A DNA stretch of 64,000 bases, taken from NCBI RefSeq assembly GCF_000292525.1, contig NZ_AEYF01000001.1, forward strand, positions 124,001-188,000, given 5' to 3'. The position numbers and the translations under genes are program-made. The DNA comes from Rhizobium sp. CCGE 510. GTDB taxonomy: Bacteria; Pseudomonadota; Alphaproteobacteria; Rhizobiales; Rhizobiaceae. Below, one piece after another: positions 37,111 to 45,866 of this stretch (position 1 is the first letter of the stretch; each line of letters begins with the position of its first letter). Below the pieces are notes generated by a model, which saw only the letters and a list, made by a program, of their open reading frames with translations, was not told where the DNA came from and searched no databases.

Positions 37111-38676
37111 ATGAACAAGCTGGAAAAAGGCGATCAATTCGACGTGGAAGCACTGCGCAAGCAGGTCTCCGACATCGAGGTGCGCGGCGACGCGGGTCAG
37201 GAAAAACCTTCCGATCCGACCGAAATCAACCCCTATGCCCGGCAGATCGCTGAACAGTTCCGCGATGGGACCAATTCGCCTGTCATCATCATCGGGCAAT
37301 TGCGGCTGCTGGAATTCCTGGCGCTCTTCGCAATCGCCCTGATCGTCCACACTTTCTGGCCCGGCGACGGCCATGATTCCTCCTGGATGCGGGCGGGCAT
37401 GGCGGCGATCGCTTCGGCCTTGACCGTCATCGGCCTCCAGCTTGCCGACACCTACACCATCCCGGCACTTCGGGCCAAGCTGCGGCTGATCCCGCGCATT
37501 CTGGCGTCGTGGACGATCGCGCTTCTCCTGACCGTCGGCCTGTTTGCTCTGGTTCGCGGTAGCACATGGGCGACGGTCGTCGACGCCTATATGCCCTGGT
37601 TTGCAGCCGGCGCGCTCTTCCTTGCAGCCGAGCGTTTCCTCGTCGCCTACGGCATCCGCAATTGGGCGCGCAATGGCATCATGGAGCGCCGCGCCGTCAT
37701 CGTCGGCGGCGGCGAGCCGGCCAAGGACCTGATCCGCATCCTCGAACAGCAAGATGACAACGACATCCGCATCTGCGGCATCTTCGACGATCGTAGCGAA
37801 AAGCGCTCGCCGATCATGGTCGCCGGCTATCCGAAGCTCGGCACCGTGGCCGAACTTGTCGAGTTCGTGCGGCTGACGCGCATCGACATGCTGATCATCG
37901 CTCTGCCGCTTTCGGCCGAGGCGCGGATCTACGACCTGTTGAAGAAGCTCTGGGTTCTGCCGGTCGATATCCGCCTTGCCGCGCATGCCAACCGGCTGCG
38001 CTTCAGGCCGCGCGCCTATTCGCATGTCGGCTCGGTGCCGATGCTCGACATTTTCAAGAAGCCGATCCGCGACTGGGATTCCGTTGCCAAGCACGGTTTC
38101 GACATCTTCTTCACCGTGGTCGCCCTTGCACTGCTCTGGCCGCTGATGGTCGCGACCGCAATCGCCATCAAGGCGACCTCCGAAGGGCCGGTTTTCTTCA
38201 TGCAGAAGCGCCATGGCTTCAACAATGAAATCATCAACGTCTTCAAATTCCGCTCGATGTACACCAACATGGCCGACCCCACGGGCAAGGCCGCGGTGAC
38301 CAAGGGCGATCCGCGCGTCACCCGCGTCGGCCGCTTCATCCGCAAGACCTCGATCGACGAATTGCCGCAGCTTTTCAACGTGCTGAGGGGCGAGCTCTCG
38401 CTCGTCGGCCCACGCCCGCACGCCGTTCTTGCCCAGGCCCGCGACCGCGCCTTCGGTGATGTCGTCGAGGGTTATTTCGCCCGCCACCGCGTCAAGCCCG
38501 GCGTCACCGGCTGGGCGCAGATCAACGGCTGGCGCGGAGAAGTGGACAATGACGAGAAGATCAAGTTCCGTACGGCCTACGACCTCTATTACATCGAGAA
38601 CTGGTCGCTCTGGTTCGATCTCAAGATCTTGCTCCTGACTCCGATCCGGCTGCTCAACACGGAAAACGCCTATTGA
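37111..38676 (+). CDS. uppE: Undecaprenyl-phosphate glycosylphosphotransferase (WcaJ type), 521 aa
   Basis: About four membrane helices in the first 190 residues, a CoA_binding_3 Rossmann region (RRAVIVGGGEPAKDLIRIL), a fifth helix and a C-terminal bacterial sugar-transferase domain with KFRSMYTNMAD, TRVGRFIRKTSIDELPQL, VGPRPHA and VKPGVTGWAQINGWRGE. These are the catalytic motifs of polyprenyl-phosphate hexose-1-phosphate transferases, which start repeat-unit synthesis on the undecaprenyl carrier. Type and order match UppE of Agrobacterium from memory. The stop overlaps the next start (TTGA). Confidence 0.88.
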   Translation: MNKLEKGDQFDVEALRKQVSDIEVRGDAGQEKPSDPTEINPYARQIAEQFRDGTNSPVIIIGQLRLLEFLALFAIALIVHTFWPGDGHDSSWMRAGMAAIASALTVIGLQLADTYTIPALRAKLRLIPRILASWTIALLLTVGLFALVRGSTWATVVDAYMPWFAAGALFLAAERFLVAYGIRNWARNGIMERRAVIVGGGEPAKDLIRILEQQDDNDIRICGIFDDRSEKRSPIMVAGYPKLGTVAELVEFVRLTRIDMLIIALPLSAEARIYDLLKKLWVLPVDIRLAAHANRLRFRPRAYSHVGSVPMLDIFKKPIRDWDSVAKHGFDIFFTVVALALLWPLMVATAIAIKATSEGPVFFMQKRHGFNNEIINVFKFRSMYTNMADPTGKAAVTKGDPRVTRVGRFIRKTSIDELPQLFNVLRGELSLVGPRPHAVLAQARDRAFGDVVEGYFARHRVKPGVTGWAQINGWRGEVDNDEKIKFRTAYDLYYIENWSLWFDLKILLLTPIRLLNTENAY

Positions 38677-39905
38677 CCGCGATCGAGGCGACATATCCCC
38701 GTGTCGCCCAACCGCAGCGGATGACGCTGCGCCTGATCGGCTCGGCCTTCGTCGCCTTCGGCGTCTTCCTCTCCGGTTTCGTGATCGACGAGCCAGCGCC
38801 CTACGAACTCTGGATGGCAGGGCTGATCGGCCTCTGGTTCATCCTGGGCCTGAGGATTTCGCGCGGCGTCGCGCCGCTGCTTGCCCTGCTGCTCACCTTC
38901 AATATCGGCGGCATGCTGTCGCTGACGCAGATGAAGGATCTGGCGACGGGGCCGATGTATATTGCGGTGTCGACCTTCCTGGCGCTGACGGCGGTCTTCT
39001 ACGCAGCGATTATCGAGGACAGCCACAAGCGGCTGCCGCTGATCTTCAACGCCTGGACCTTCGCCGCCGTCGCCACCTCCGCGCTCGGCATACTCGGCTA
39101 TTTCCATGCCTTTCCGGGCGCGGAGATCTTCACCCTCTATGATCGCGCCAAGGGCGCCTTCCAGGACCCGAACGTCTTCGGCCCCTTCCTGGTGCCGCCA
39201 TCACTCTATCTCATCCACGGCATCCTCGTCGGCGACTTGAAGAAATCGCCGTTGAAGGCTGCCGCCCTGCTCGTGCTTGCGCTCGGCATCTTCCTGTCCT
39301 TTTCCCGCGCCGCCTGGGGTCTGTTCGCGCTCGGCGCAGGACTGCTGATCTTCATCATGCTGCTCAAGGAGCGCAGCGGCGCCTTTCGCCTCAGGGTGCT
39401 GGTGCTGTCGCTGGCGGCGATCATCATGTTGGTCGCCTCGCTGTTGGTGGCGCTGCAGATCCCAAAAGTCGCCGAACTGTTTTCGGCGCGCGCCCAGTTG
39501 GTGCAGCAATATGACGGCGAGCATCTCGGCCGTTTCGAGCGCCACCGGATCGGCTTCACCATGATGATGGAGCGCCCACTCGGCATCGGCCCGCTGGTGT
39601 TCGGCACGATGTTTCCCGAGGACGAGCACAATATCTGGCTGAAATCGCTCACCACCTATGGCTGGCTCGGCTTCGTCAGCTATGTCGGCATGCTTGTCTG
39701 GACGCTCGCGCTCGGCTTTCGATACCTGCTGCTCGACCGGCCGTGGCAGCCCTTCCTGATGATCGCCTGGATCTCGATTCTCGGCCATGCGACGATCGGC
39801 AACGTCATCGATATCGACCACTGGCGCCATGTCTATCTGCTGCTCGGCACCGTCTGGGGCTGTGCGGCGCTGGAAGTGCGCCGCAAGCGCGGCCTGAGGC
39901 CATAG
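38673..39905 (+). CDS. Wzy/O-antigen ligase-like polysaccharide polymerase, 410 aa
   Basis: About eleven to twelve membrane helices with the Wzy_C pattern: the loop segment GAFQDPNVFGPFLVPP and the periplasmic loop HLGRFERHRIGFTMMMERPL followed by GIGPLVFG and EDEHNIWLKSLTTYGWLG. It should polymerise lipid-linked repeat units in the periplasm. The start is a TTG at 38673 overlapping the TGA of the priming transferase gene, which implies translational coupling. It is the last gene of the locus and has the place of uppF. Confidence 0.85.
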   Translation: MTAIEATYPRVAQPQRMTLRLIGSAFVAFGVFLSGFVIDEPAPYELWMAGLIGLWFILGLRISRGVAPLLALLLTFNIGGMLSLTQMKDLATGPMYIAVSTFLALTAVFYAAIIEDSHKRLPLIFNAWTFAAVATSALGILGYFHAFPGAEIFTLYDRAKGAFQDPNVFGPFLVPPSLYLIHGILVGDLKKSPLKAAALLVLALGIFLSFSRAAWGLFALGAGLLIFIMLLKERSGAFRLRVLVLSLAAIIMLVASLLVALQIPKVAELFSARAQLVQQYDGEHLGRFERHRIGFTMMMERPLGIGPLVFGTMFPEDEHNIWLKSLTTYGWLGFVSYVGMLVWTLALGFRYLLLDRPWQPFLMIAWISILGHATIGNVIDIDHWRHVYLLLGTVWGCAALEVRRKRGLRP

Positions 39906-39923
39906 CTCCGAGAGCATCGCGGT

Positions 39924-40754
39924 CTATTTCGTCGCACCTGCCGTCAAGCCGGCGATAAACCGCCGCTGGAAAACCAGATACGTCAGAATGAGCGGGAAAA
40001 TCACGATCACCGCGCCGGCGGTCAGAACCGGCGTGTTCACAGTGTAACGTCCTTGGAAAAACAGCATGCCGAGGGGCAGCGTCCGATAGGCGTCGTCGTT
40101 GACCAGAATGAACGGAATGAGAAACTCGTTCCAGGTCCAGATGAACAGGAACAGCGCCAGTGTCGACATTGCCGGTATCATCAGCGGGATAACGATCTTG
40201 CGAAGGATATGAAAGCGTCCGGCGCCGTCGAGGACCGCCGCTTCGAGAACTTCCTCCGGCAATTGTTGCATCGCACTGGCGAGGAAGATCGTTGAGAACG
40301 GTATCGACATGGCGATCTGCGGGATAATAAGCGCCGCATAGGTATTGATCAGCCCAAGATATCGCATTTCATAATAAAGCGGGATGATGAAGGCCTCGGC
40401 CGGCACCATCATGCCGAGCGTCAGAATCGCAAACAGCGTCCGCCGAAACGGGAATGACAGGTAGGCGAAGGCAAAACCGGTCAGCAGGCCTAGAAAGACG
40501 CTTACTGCAACGACGGGTATGACAACGATGATCGAATTCCAGAAGTAGATGTTGAAATGTCCGGCATTCCAGGCATCGACGTAGTTTTCGAAATGCGGGT
40601 AGGCCGGCAATGCGAAAGCACCCCTGAGAACGTCAGCCTTGCTCTTTATCGACGTCAGCAGCAGAAGCAGGAACGGGGTGATCGTTACGAAAGCAAGAAG
40701 CCAGAGGAGAAGGCGAAGGAAGAGCGCGGCAGGGATGTTGGACGAACGGCTCAT
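39924..40754 (-). CDS. CUT1 sugar ABC transporter permease (MalG type), 276 aa
   Basis: Six membrane helices and the permease EAA loop EAAVLDGAGRFHILRKIVIP near residue 180, which docks on the ATPase. The N-terminal FLRLLLWLLAFVTITPFLLL and the ending QRRFIAGLTAGATK are typical MalG-type. The ATG at 40754 overlaps the stop of the upstream permease gene (ATGA), so the two are coupled. No ATP-binding subunit gene follows; the next gene downstream is the convergent Wzy gene. Confidence 0.92.
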   Translation of the reverse strand: MSRSSNIPAALFLRLLLWLLAFVTITPFLLLLLTSIKSKADVLRGAFALPAYPHFENYVDAWNAGHFNIYFWNSIIVVIPVVAVSVFLGLLTGFAFAYLSFPFRRTLFAILTLGMMVPAEAFIIPLYYEMRYLGLINTYAALIIPQIAMSIPFSTIFLASAMQQLPEEVLEAAVLDGAGRFHILRKIVIPLMIPAMSTLALFLFIWTWNEFLIPFILVNDDAYRTLPLGMLFFQGRYTVNTPVLTAGAVIVIFPLILTYLVFQRRFIAGLTAGATK

Positions 40755-41647
40755 CAAGCCACTCCTTTACTTCTAGAGCCGACCAGCCGGTGAATTGCAT
40801 AGTTGATTGCGAATGTCAGCAACGCGCCGACAATGGCGATGGCCGCCGCAGCGCCGAACCGATTGAGCTCAAAGCCGAGCTGGTACATGTAGATATTCGG
40901 CACGAGCGTCGCGTTCGCCGGTCCGCCGCGGGTCATTGTAAAAATCAGGTCGAAGCTTTTGATCGACGCTATCACCGTCAGAAGCAAAACCACCCTTATC
41001 TCAGGCAGGAGAAGCGGCAGCGTTATCCAGAAAAAGGTCTTTCGCGCCGAAGCGCCATCGACCTTGGCAGCATCAAACAGCGACGGGTCGATGCGCTGAA
41101 TTCCGGTGAGGAAGATGACCATGCAGAAACCAAAGAAATACCATGTGGCAACGATCCCCACTGCGGGAAGCACAAAATTGAAATCTCCGAGCCAAGGTAA
41201 TGCGAACCTGCCCAATCCTATCGCTCTGAGAAACTGATTGAACGGTCCGAATGCGGGATTGTAGAGCCATGCCCAGATGATGCCCAACACGGCAGTCGGC
41301 ATGATATAGGGCAGGAACAGGAACGTTCTGAGCGCGAGTTGTTCGCGCTGCTTCAGATTCCAGACGCAGCCAGCAAGCGTTATCCCGAGCACGAGCGGCA
41401 GGACGCAGTAGAAGATCATGAGCTCGGCGTTGTTACGCAGGGCAATATAGAAACGACTGTCGGAAAGGAGGTCGGCATAATTGCCCAAGCCAACCCATCT
41501 CGGCATGCTCAAGCCGTCCCAGCTGGTCAGGCTCAATCCCAAAGCAGCGACAATCGGTCCAAAGACAAACGCCGCGTAAAGCAGCAATCCAGGCAATAAA
41601 TAGATGAAATTGGTCTGTTGCGTTCCATCAAGTGCGGAGCGTTTCAT
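40754..41647 (-). CDS. CUT1 sugar ABC transporter permease (MalF type), 297 aa
   Basis: Six to seven membrane helices, with an EAA loop FDAAKVDGASARKTFFWITL about residue 200. The start NFIYLLPGLLLYAAFVFGP is the usual MalF-type N-terminus. The ATG at 41647 is preceded by an AGGGAG site; the longer frame to 41689 lacks one. It pairs with the MalG-type permease encoded next. The solute-binding protein gene lies 150 bp upstream on the same strand. Confidence 0.92.
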   Translation of the reverse strand: MKRSALDGTQQTNFIYLLPGLLLYAAFVFGPIVAALGLSLTSWDGLSMPRWVGLGNYADLLSDSRFYIALRNNAELMIFYCVLPLVLGITLAGCVWNLKQREQLALRTFLFLPYIMPTAVLGIIWAWLYNPAFGPFNQFLRAIGLGRFALPWLGDFNFVLPAVGIVATWYFFGFCMVIFLTGIQRIDPSLFDAAKVDGASARKTFFWITLPLLLPEIRVVLLLTVIASIKSFDLIFTMTRGGPANATLVPNIYMYQLGFELNRFGAAAAIAIVGALLTFAINYAIHRLVGSRSKGVA

Positions 41648-41800
41648 CCAGTACTCCCTGAGGCCAAAGCTCTGGTCATCGCGCAGCAAGGCGTGAGCTC
41701 GCAGCGCTCATTTGAACGTGGCGAACGGGACGCCGGTTGGACCGCCGAGCCAGGCGGTCGTGACCACCGAGCCGAAGGTCACGACCAGCGTCCGCATTCC

Positions 41801-43135
41801 TTATTTCTTATCCTTCAAATACCCCTGATAATCCTTGTCCATCGCGTCGACGAAGGCTTCGGGCGTGATCTTGCCGGACAAGAGAAGTGGTGTGTTGTCG
41901 TCTATCGTCTTCAGCATCGTCGCGCTCGACCAATCGGGATAGTGCCCGAGTGCATCGTTGGCGTTGAGTGTTTTCCACATCTCGATTCCCGAGGTCAGGA
42001 GCGGCGTAAGCTTAGGCTTTGCATCCGCCGGGAGCGATGTTGCAGGGAGGTAGCCGGCATTGGCCCAGCTTTCAGCGGCCTTTTCCGAAACCATGTAGTC
42101 GATATACTCGCCGGCCAGGTCCTGCTTTGCCTTGTCTTTGGCAAGGCTCGTTATCGCCCAGGCAAGATCCACGCCGCCGACACTCATGGGCTTGGAAATG
42201 CCCTTCGGAGCGGGAATGGCCATGAAGCCGATATCCGGATTGTTTTGCATGTCGCCGAAATACCAGGTCCCGGAGATCAGGAACGCGCCCTGCCCTGATA
42301 TGAACAGCTGGACGGCGTCGTCACCGGAGATGCCCTCGTAACCGGGATAGAAATAGCCGCCCTGTGCCCAACTCTGCACGAGTTTGGCGGATTCGATATT
42401 GCCCTTGGTGTTCCAGGAACCGCCCTTGCCGTAAATGAGGTCATCAAGTTCGCCGCGATTGGCCGCGTCGATATGTGCTTGATCGATGGCACCGATCATG
42501 TGCAGGGCGAGATGCTGCTTTGCCGAGCCCATCATGAATGGCGCGACGCCTTTTTCCTTCAGCTTGTCAAGATCAGCCAAAAGCTCCTCGAAGGTCTGCG
42601 GCAGTTTAACGCCTGCGTCGTCGAGGATCTTCTTGTTGTAATAGAGGCCAACGATCTCGCCGAGACCCGATATGCCGTAGGTCTTGCCGACCCCGAATTT
42701 TGGCCCATCCCAGCGGTCTCGAGCAAGCACGGAATCCGACTGCCGCTTATCCCAGCCATATTTCTTGATGTACTCGTCAACCGGCAGGAGCAAACCTTCC
42801 TTGATCATCGCGCCCATGTCGCCGGCGCCCTGGTTGACCTTGGTGATGACAGGGCCATCCCCTGCCGAAACCGCAAGCTTCAGCGTCAGCTTCATGTCAT
42901 CGAAGGTGCGGGCGGTACGTTTGATTGTAACGCCGGGATGGGCGGCTTCGAACTCCTTGTTCAGTTGCTCGATGACTGCGCTCTGGCCTTCGAAGGTTTG
43001 GTCATCCCATACAGCCAGATCGTCGGCGCGGGCCGCGGAAAGGCCGAAACTCATAAGCGCCGCGCCTGCAAGCGCGACAGCTGCTTTCAATCGGTATGCC
43101 GGCAGTATGCTGATCGATTTCACGTTTCTATTCAT
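41801..43135 (-). CDS. CUT1 extracellular sugar-binding protein, 444 aa
   Basis: A signal peptide (hydrophobic ALAGAALMSFGLSAARA, cleavage before DDLAVWDD) and a periplasmic solute-binding fold of the family-1 type with KEFEAAHPGVTIKRTARTFDDMK, KITLAVSAGDGP-like ligand-binding segments and QGAFLISGTWYFGDMQ. It should capture an oligosaccharide or disaccharide for the two permeases downstream. The ATG at 43135 has a GAGGTGGAG site. Divergent from the GNAT gene at 43310. Confidence 0.92.
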   Translation of the reverse strand: MNRNVKSISILPAYRLKAAVALAGAALMSFGLSAARADDLAVWDDQTFEGQSAVIEQLNKEFEAAHPGVTIKRTARTFDDMKLTLKLAVSAGDGPVITKVNQGAGDMGAMIKEGLLLPVDEYIKKYGWDKRQSDSVLARDRWDGPKFGVGKTYGISGLGEIVGLYYNKKILDDAGVKLPQTFEELLADLDKLKEKGVAPFMMGSAKQHLALHMIGAIDQAHIDAANRGELDDLIYGKGGSWNTKGNIESAKLVQSWAQGGYFYPGYEGISGDDAVQLFISGQGAFLISGTWYFGDMQNNPDIGFMAIPAPKGISKPMSVGGVDLAWAITSLAKDKAKQDLAGEYIDYMVSEKAAESWANAGYLPATSLPADAKPKLTPLLTSGIEMWKTLNANDALGHYPDWSSATMLKTIDDNTPLLLSGKITPEAFVDAMDKDYQGYLKDKK

Positions 43136-43309
43136 CTGCTCCACCTCATTTGGTTTATTCTCCACTCCCCATCCGAGCCTTGCGCCGGGCACCGGCCGAA
43201 CGTTTCCTTCCAGACCTTTGCCGGGCCTGCGAATCTGAGGTAATCGTCAATGCACGAGTCTCTCTCGCGATCCAGAATGACAAAGCGCCACGCAGGAGGT
43301 GGCAAAGCG

Positions 43310-43924
43310 ATGGACAATAACTGCTTCATCCGCCCGGCGATTGAAGCGGATGTCGACGCTCTTTTCGACATCTGCCTTAAAACCGCCAATGGCGGCGAGG
43401 ATGCCAGCGCGCTTTTTAGCGACCCGCATCTGCCCGGTTACATCTGGTCCGTACCCTACCTCAAGTTTGCCCGAGACCTTGCTTTTGTTCTCGTTCAGGG
43501 CGACCGGCCGGTCGGCTATGTCGTCGGGGTGTCCGATACCAGCCGCTTCGACAAAGACTTGGCGACACACTGGTGGCCGTTCGTCCGCCGAGAGATCGCC
43601 GGACTGACACCCAGCCATCCGCGCGACGCCGACGTGATCGAACGAATTCAAAATCCGCGCAGCGGAACGACGTGGCTTCAAGACGATTATCCCGCGCATC
43701 TTCACATCAACATTCTTCCCGGACTTCAGGCAGGCGGCTGGGGCCGCAGGATGATCAGCACCGAGCTTCAGGCGCTTCGCAATCACGGGGTCAAGGCTGT
43801 GCATCTCGGGGTCGATCCAAACAACGAACGGGCCAGAGGCTTCTACCGTCATCTTGGTTTTTCCGAACTCGAACGGGACGGCTCCGTCGCTTTTGCCATG
43901 CGGATCGATGAAGTATCCGGCTAG
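43310..43924 (+). CDS. GNAT-family N-acetyltransferase, 204 aa
   Basis: GNAT fold with the acetyl-CoA site QAGGWGRRMISTELQAL (motif A) and the HLGVDPNNERARGFYRHLGF motif-B segment. The long insertion between strands and the PAHLHINILP block resemble the acetyltransferase-like part of bacterial homologues of O-GlcNAcase, so an amino-sugar link is possible. An AGGAGG site precedes the ATG at 43310. It is divergent from the sugar-binding protein gene and converges on the glycosidase gene, 20 bp away. Confidence 0.88.
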   Translation: MDNNCFIRPAIEADVDALFDICLKTANGGEDASALFSDPHLPGYIWSVPYLKFARDLAFVLVQGDRPVGYVVGVSDTSRFDKDLATHWWPFVRREIAGLTPSHPRDADVIERIQNPRSGTTWLQDDYPAHLHINILPGLQAGGWGRRMISTELQALRNHGVKAVHLGVDPNNERARGFYRHLGFSELERDGSVAFAMRIDEVSG

Positions 43925-43944
43925 AACCGACGGTGCCATCATGT

Positions 43945-45702
43945 TCATGAGATTGGCTCCGCATTTGCGGCGTCAAGCCCGTATTTTAAAACAACCGCCG
44001 CCGGCATGGCACTCCAGCCCTGAAGCAGGGAGCCGCGCCCGTAAGGCGGCGAGAAATATTCCACCGCACCGATCCAGCCATTCTCGAGGCAGGTTTCCCA
44101 CCAGCGTGTCAGTGCATAGCGCGCACCGCCAAGTCCGTGGCGAAGGCGTTCTTCGGCATAGGCGCCATCCCAATAGGGCCAGTCCGAGCCATTATGGTAG
44201 CGGTAGGGAAAAGCGGTCTTGGACCGTAGATCACTTTGCCGCTTGAATGGCGGATAGGCGCACATCATACCCCAACTGCCATAGGGCTGTTCCTGATTGT
44301 TGCGCGTTTCCAATCGGGTTTCAAACGCTCTCAGCAAGCCGACCGCCTTCTGCCCGGAAATCGCGCCAAATCGCGACAAGGTCAGGCTGTCGAGAGCCAG
44401 ATGATCCTCGACAAAAGCGCCAGGCGTTCCATAGTCGACATATCCTCCTGTTGTCGGCACAAAGAGCTTGGCCTCGATTTCTTCGCGGGCAAGACTTGCG
44501 GTCGTGCGTGCGCGTTCAGCAAGCGTCGGATCGAGACTGTCGCCAAACCTTGCCACCGCGTCCATGGCGCCGACGAAAAGACCCAGATCGTAAGAGACCA
44601 GGCCCTCACGATAGACGTTGTCGGCCCAGTCCCGGTCGTTGCGCGGCTTCAGCGGCAGAACGCTGCCGGGACCAGCCAGACTGAGATAGCGCTCCACGAT
44701 TGCCTTGACGATCGGCCAGTGCCGTTGCACCTCTGCTCTGTCTTTCGTTGCGCTGACATAGTCGTCAATGAAAAGAATAAAGAAGAGCGGGCTGTCGAAA
44801 TGGTCGCTCCACCAATCTTGCGGACGGTTGTGGTACTCCGGAACCGCCCTCTTGTGGGTTTTGGGATTGGCCTTGCTGTCGGCGACAAAGCGCTGCCAAG
44901 CCTCCGATTGCGCAGGCCCGGTCAAGATTACGCCGCTTGGAGCTTCTCCATCCGGCTGCACCGCCTTGGCAAGCAACCGGATCTCGTCACGCACCGCCTC
45001 CGGCGCAAGCGTCAGAAGAGGCTGCATCGTCCAATAGCCATCGCGGTAATAGGTCCGCGCCGGAGCACTATAGGCCTGCCCTGCGGCAAGACCCGCGAAG
45101 GCACCGTGTTCATCACGCCTGATGCTGGAAAGGGCGGCGTGTATCCCCTGGCAGACCATGCTGCGCATCAGCGCGTCGGCGTCGGGCGCTAGATCACAAC
45201 GCGCAACATATTCAGCGGCTTCAGCAATGATAGCCTGGCTGGTGAGGCTGAGAGCTTTCTCGGCTTCGCCTCTCGAGGCGCCGACGGCGATCCGAAGATC
45301 CGAGCCGAGAGCGTCCACGATGAGAACACCCCAGCCCATTTCGAAAGTCCGCCGATGATCGGTCCGCGTGAGCCTCGCGCTTGCGCCTAGTTCATCCGGC
45401 TCATGCCACCAGGCGCAACGGCGTGCCGGATATACGCCCTGAAGGCGCACGCCTCTGATCAACATCACTGGCAGCGACTGCGCGACGAATACGCCGCCAT
45501 GTTCGGAAATCATACGGTTCGGGGCATAGGTATAAGGCCCCCCGACGGCAGAAAATCTCACACGCCCCAGACTGCCGGCGCCCCAGAGAGCGAGATCAGC
45601 GTATCCGTCCGGATGAACATCCGCCTGAAGGCGTGGCGCCATTACAGGCAGCAAAACACCCTCTTCGGCGGAAAGCTGTCCATCGGTCGAGGGCTTTATC
45701 AT
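43945..45702 (-). CDS. Six-hairpin (MGH1-like) glycoside hydrolase, 585 aa
   Basis: The C-terminal two thirds have the (alpha/alpha)6-toroid pattern of amylo-glucosidase and trehalase-like enzymes: ARTYYRDGYWTMQPLL, RNDRDWADNVYREGLVSYD, GGYVDYGTP and YRYHNGSDWPYWDGAYAEE, with several acidic residues suited to inverting catalysis. No signal peptide is seen, so it acts in the cytoplasm, presumably on the sugar brought in by the neighbouring ABC system. The start at 45702 is preceded by a GCGGGGA site. The exact substrate cannot be read from sequence; glucan, trehalose-like or mannosylglycerate-like sugars are options. Confidence 0.78.
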   Translation of the reverse strand: MIKPSTDGQLSAEEGVLLPVMAPRLQADVHPDGYADLALWGAGSLGRVRFSAVGGPYTYAPNRMISEHGGVFVAQSLPVMLIRGVRLQGVYPARRCAWWHEPDELGASARLTRTDHRRTFEMGWGVLIVDALGSDLRIAVGASRGEAEKALSLTSQAIIAEAAEYVARCDLAPDADALMRSMVCQGIHAALSSIRRDEHGAFAGLAAGQAYSAPARTYYRDGYWTMQPLLTLAPEAVRDEIRLLAKAVQPDGEAPSGVILTGPAQSEAWQRFVADSKANPKTHKRAVPEYHNRPQDWWSDHFDSPLFFILFIDDYVSATKDRAEVQRHWPIVKAIVERYLSLAGPGSVLPLKPRNDRDWADNVYREGLVSYDLGLFVGAMDAVARFGDSLDPTLAERARTTASLAREEIEAKLFVPTTGGYVDYGTPGAFVEDHLALDSLTLSRFGAISGQKAVGLLRAFETRLETRNNQEQPYGSWGMMCAYPPFKRQSDLRSKTAFPYRYHNGSDWPYWDGAYAEERLRHGLGGARYALTRWWETCLENGWIGAVEYFSPPYGRGSLLQGWSAMPAAVVLKYGLDAANAEPIS

Positions 45703-45832
45703 CGGCAATCCCCGCAATTGGTTTCAGCCTACAGGCGGCCTTCCGTTTGTCAAGGACATAGACAAAAGCATGGCCGCAGTGTACTGAAAGCCGGTAGAGA
45801 TGATCAGACAGAGCTTCAGATTTCGCCTTTCG

Positions 45833-45854
45833 CGATATTGGAAAGCCAATATCG
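45833..45854. promoter_or_regulatory. Candidate operator of the ROK regulator
   Basis: Perfect nine-base arms CGATATTGG/CCAATATCG with a four-base centre, between the glycosidase start (45702) and the ROK gene (45867). This is a classic place for a repressor of two divergent genes. Confidence 0.6.
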
Positions 45855-45866
45855 TGCCAATTAAGT

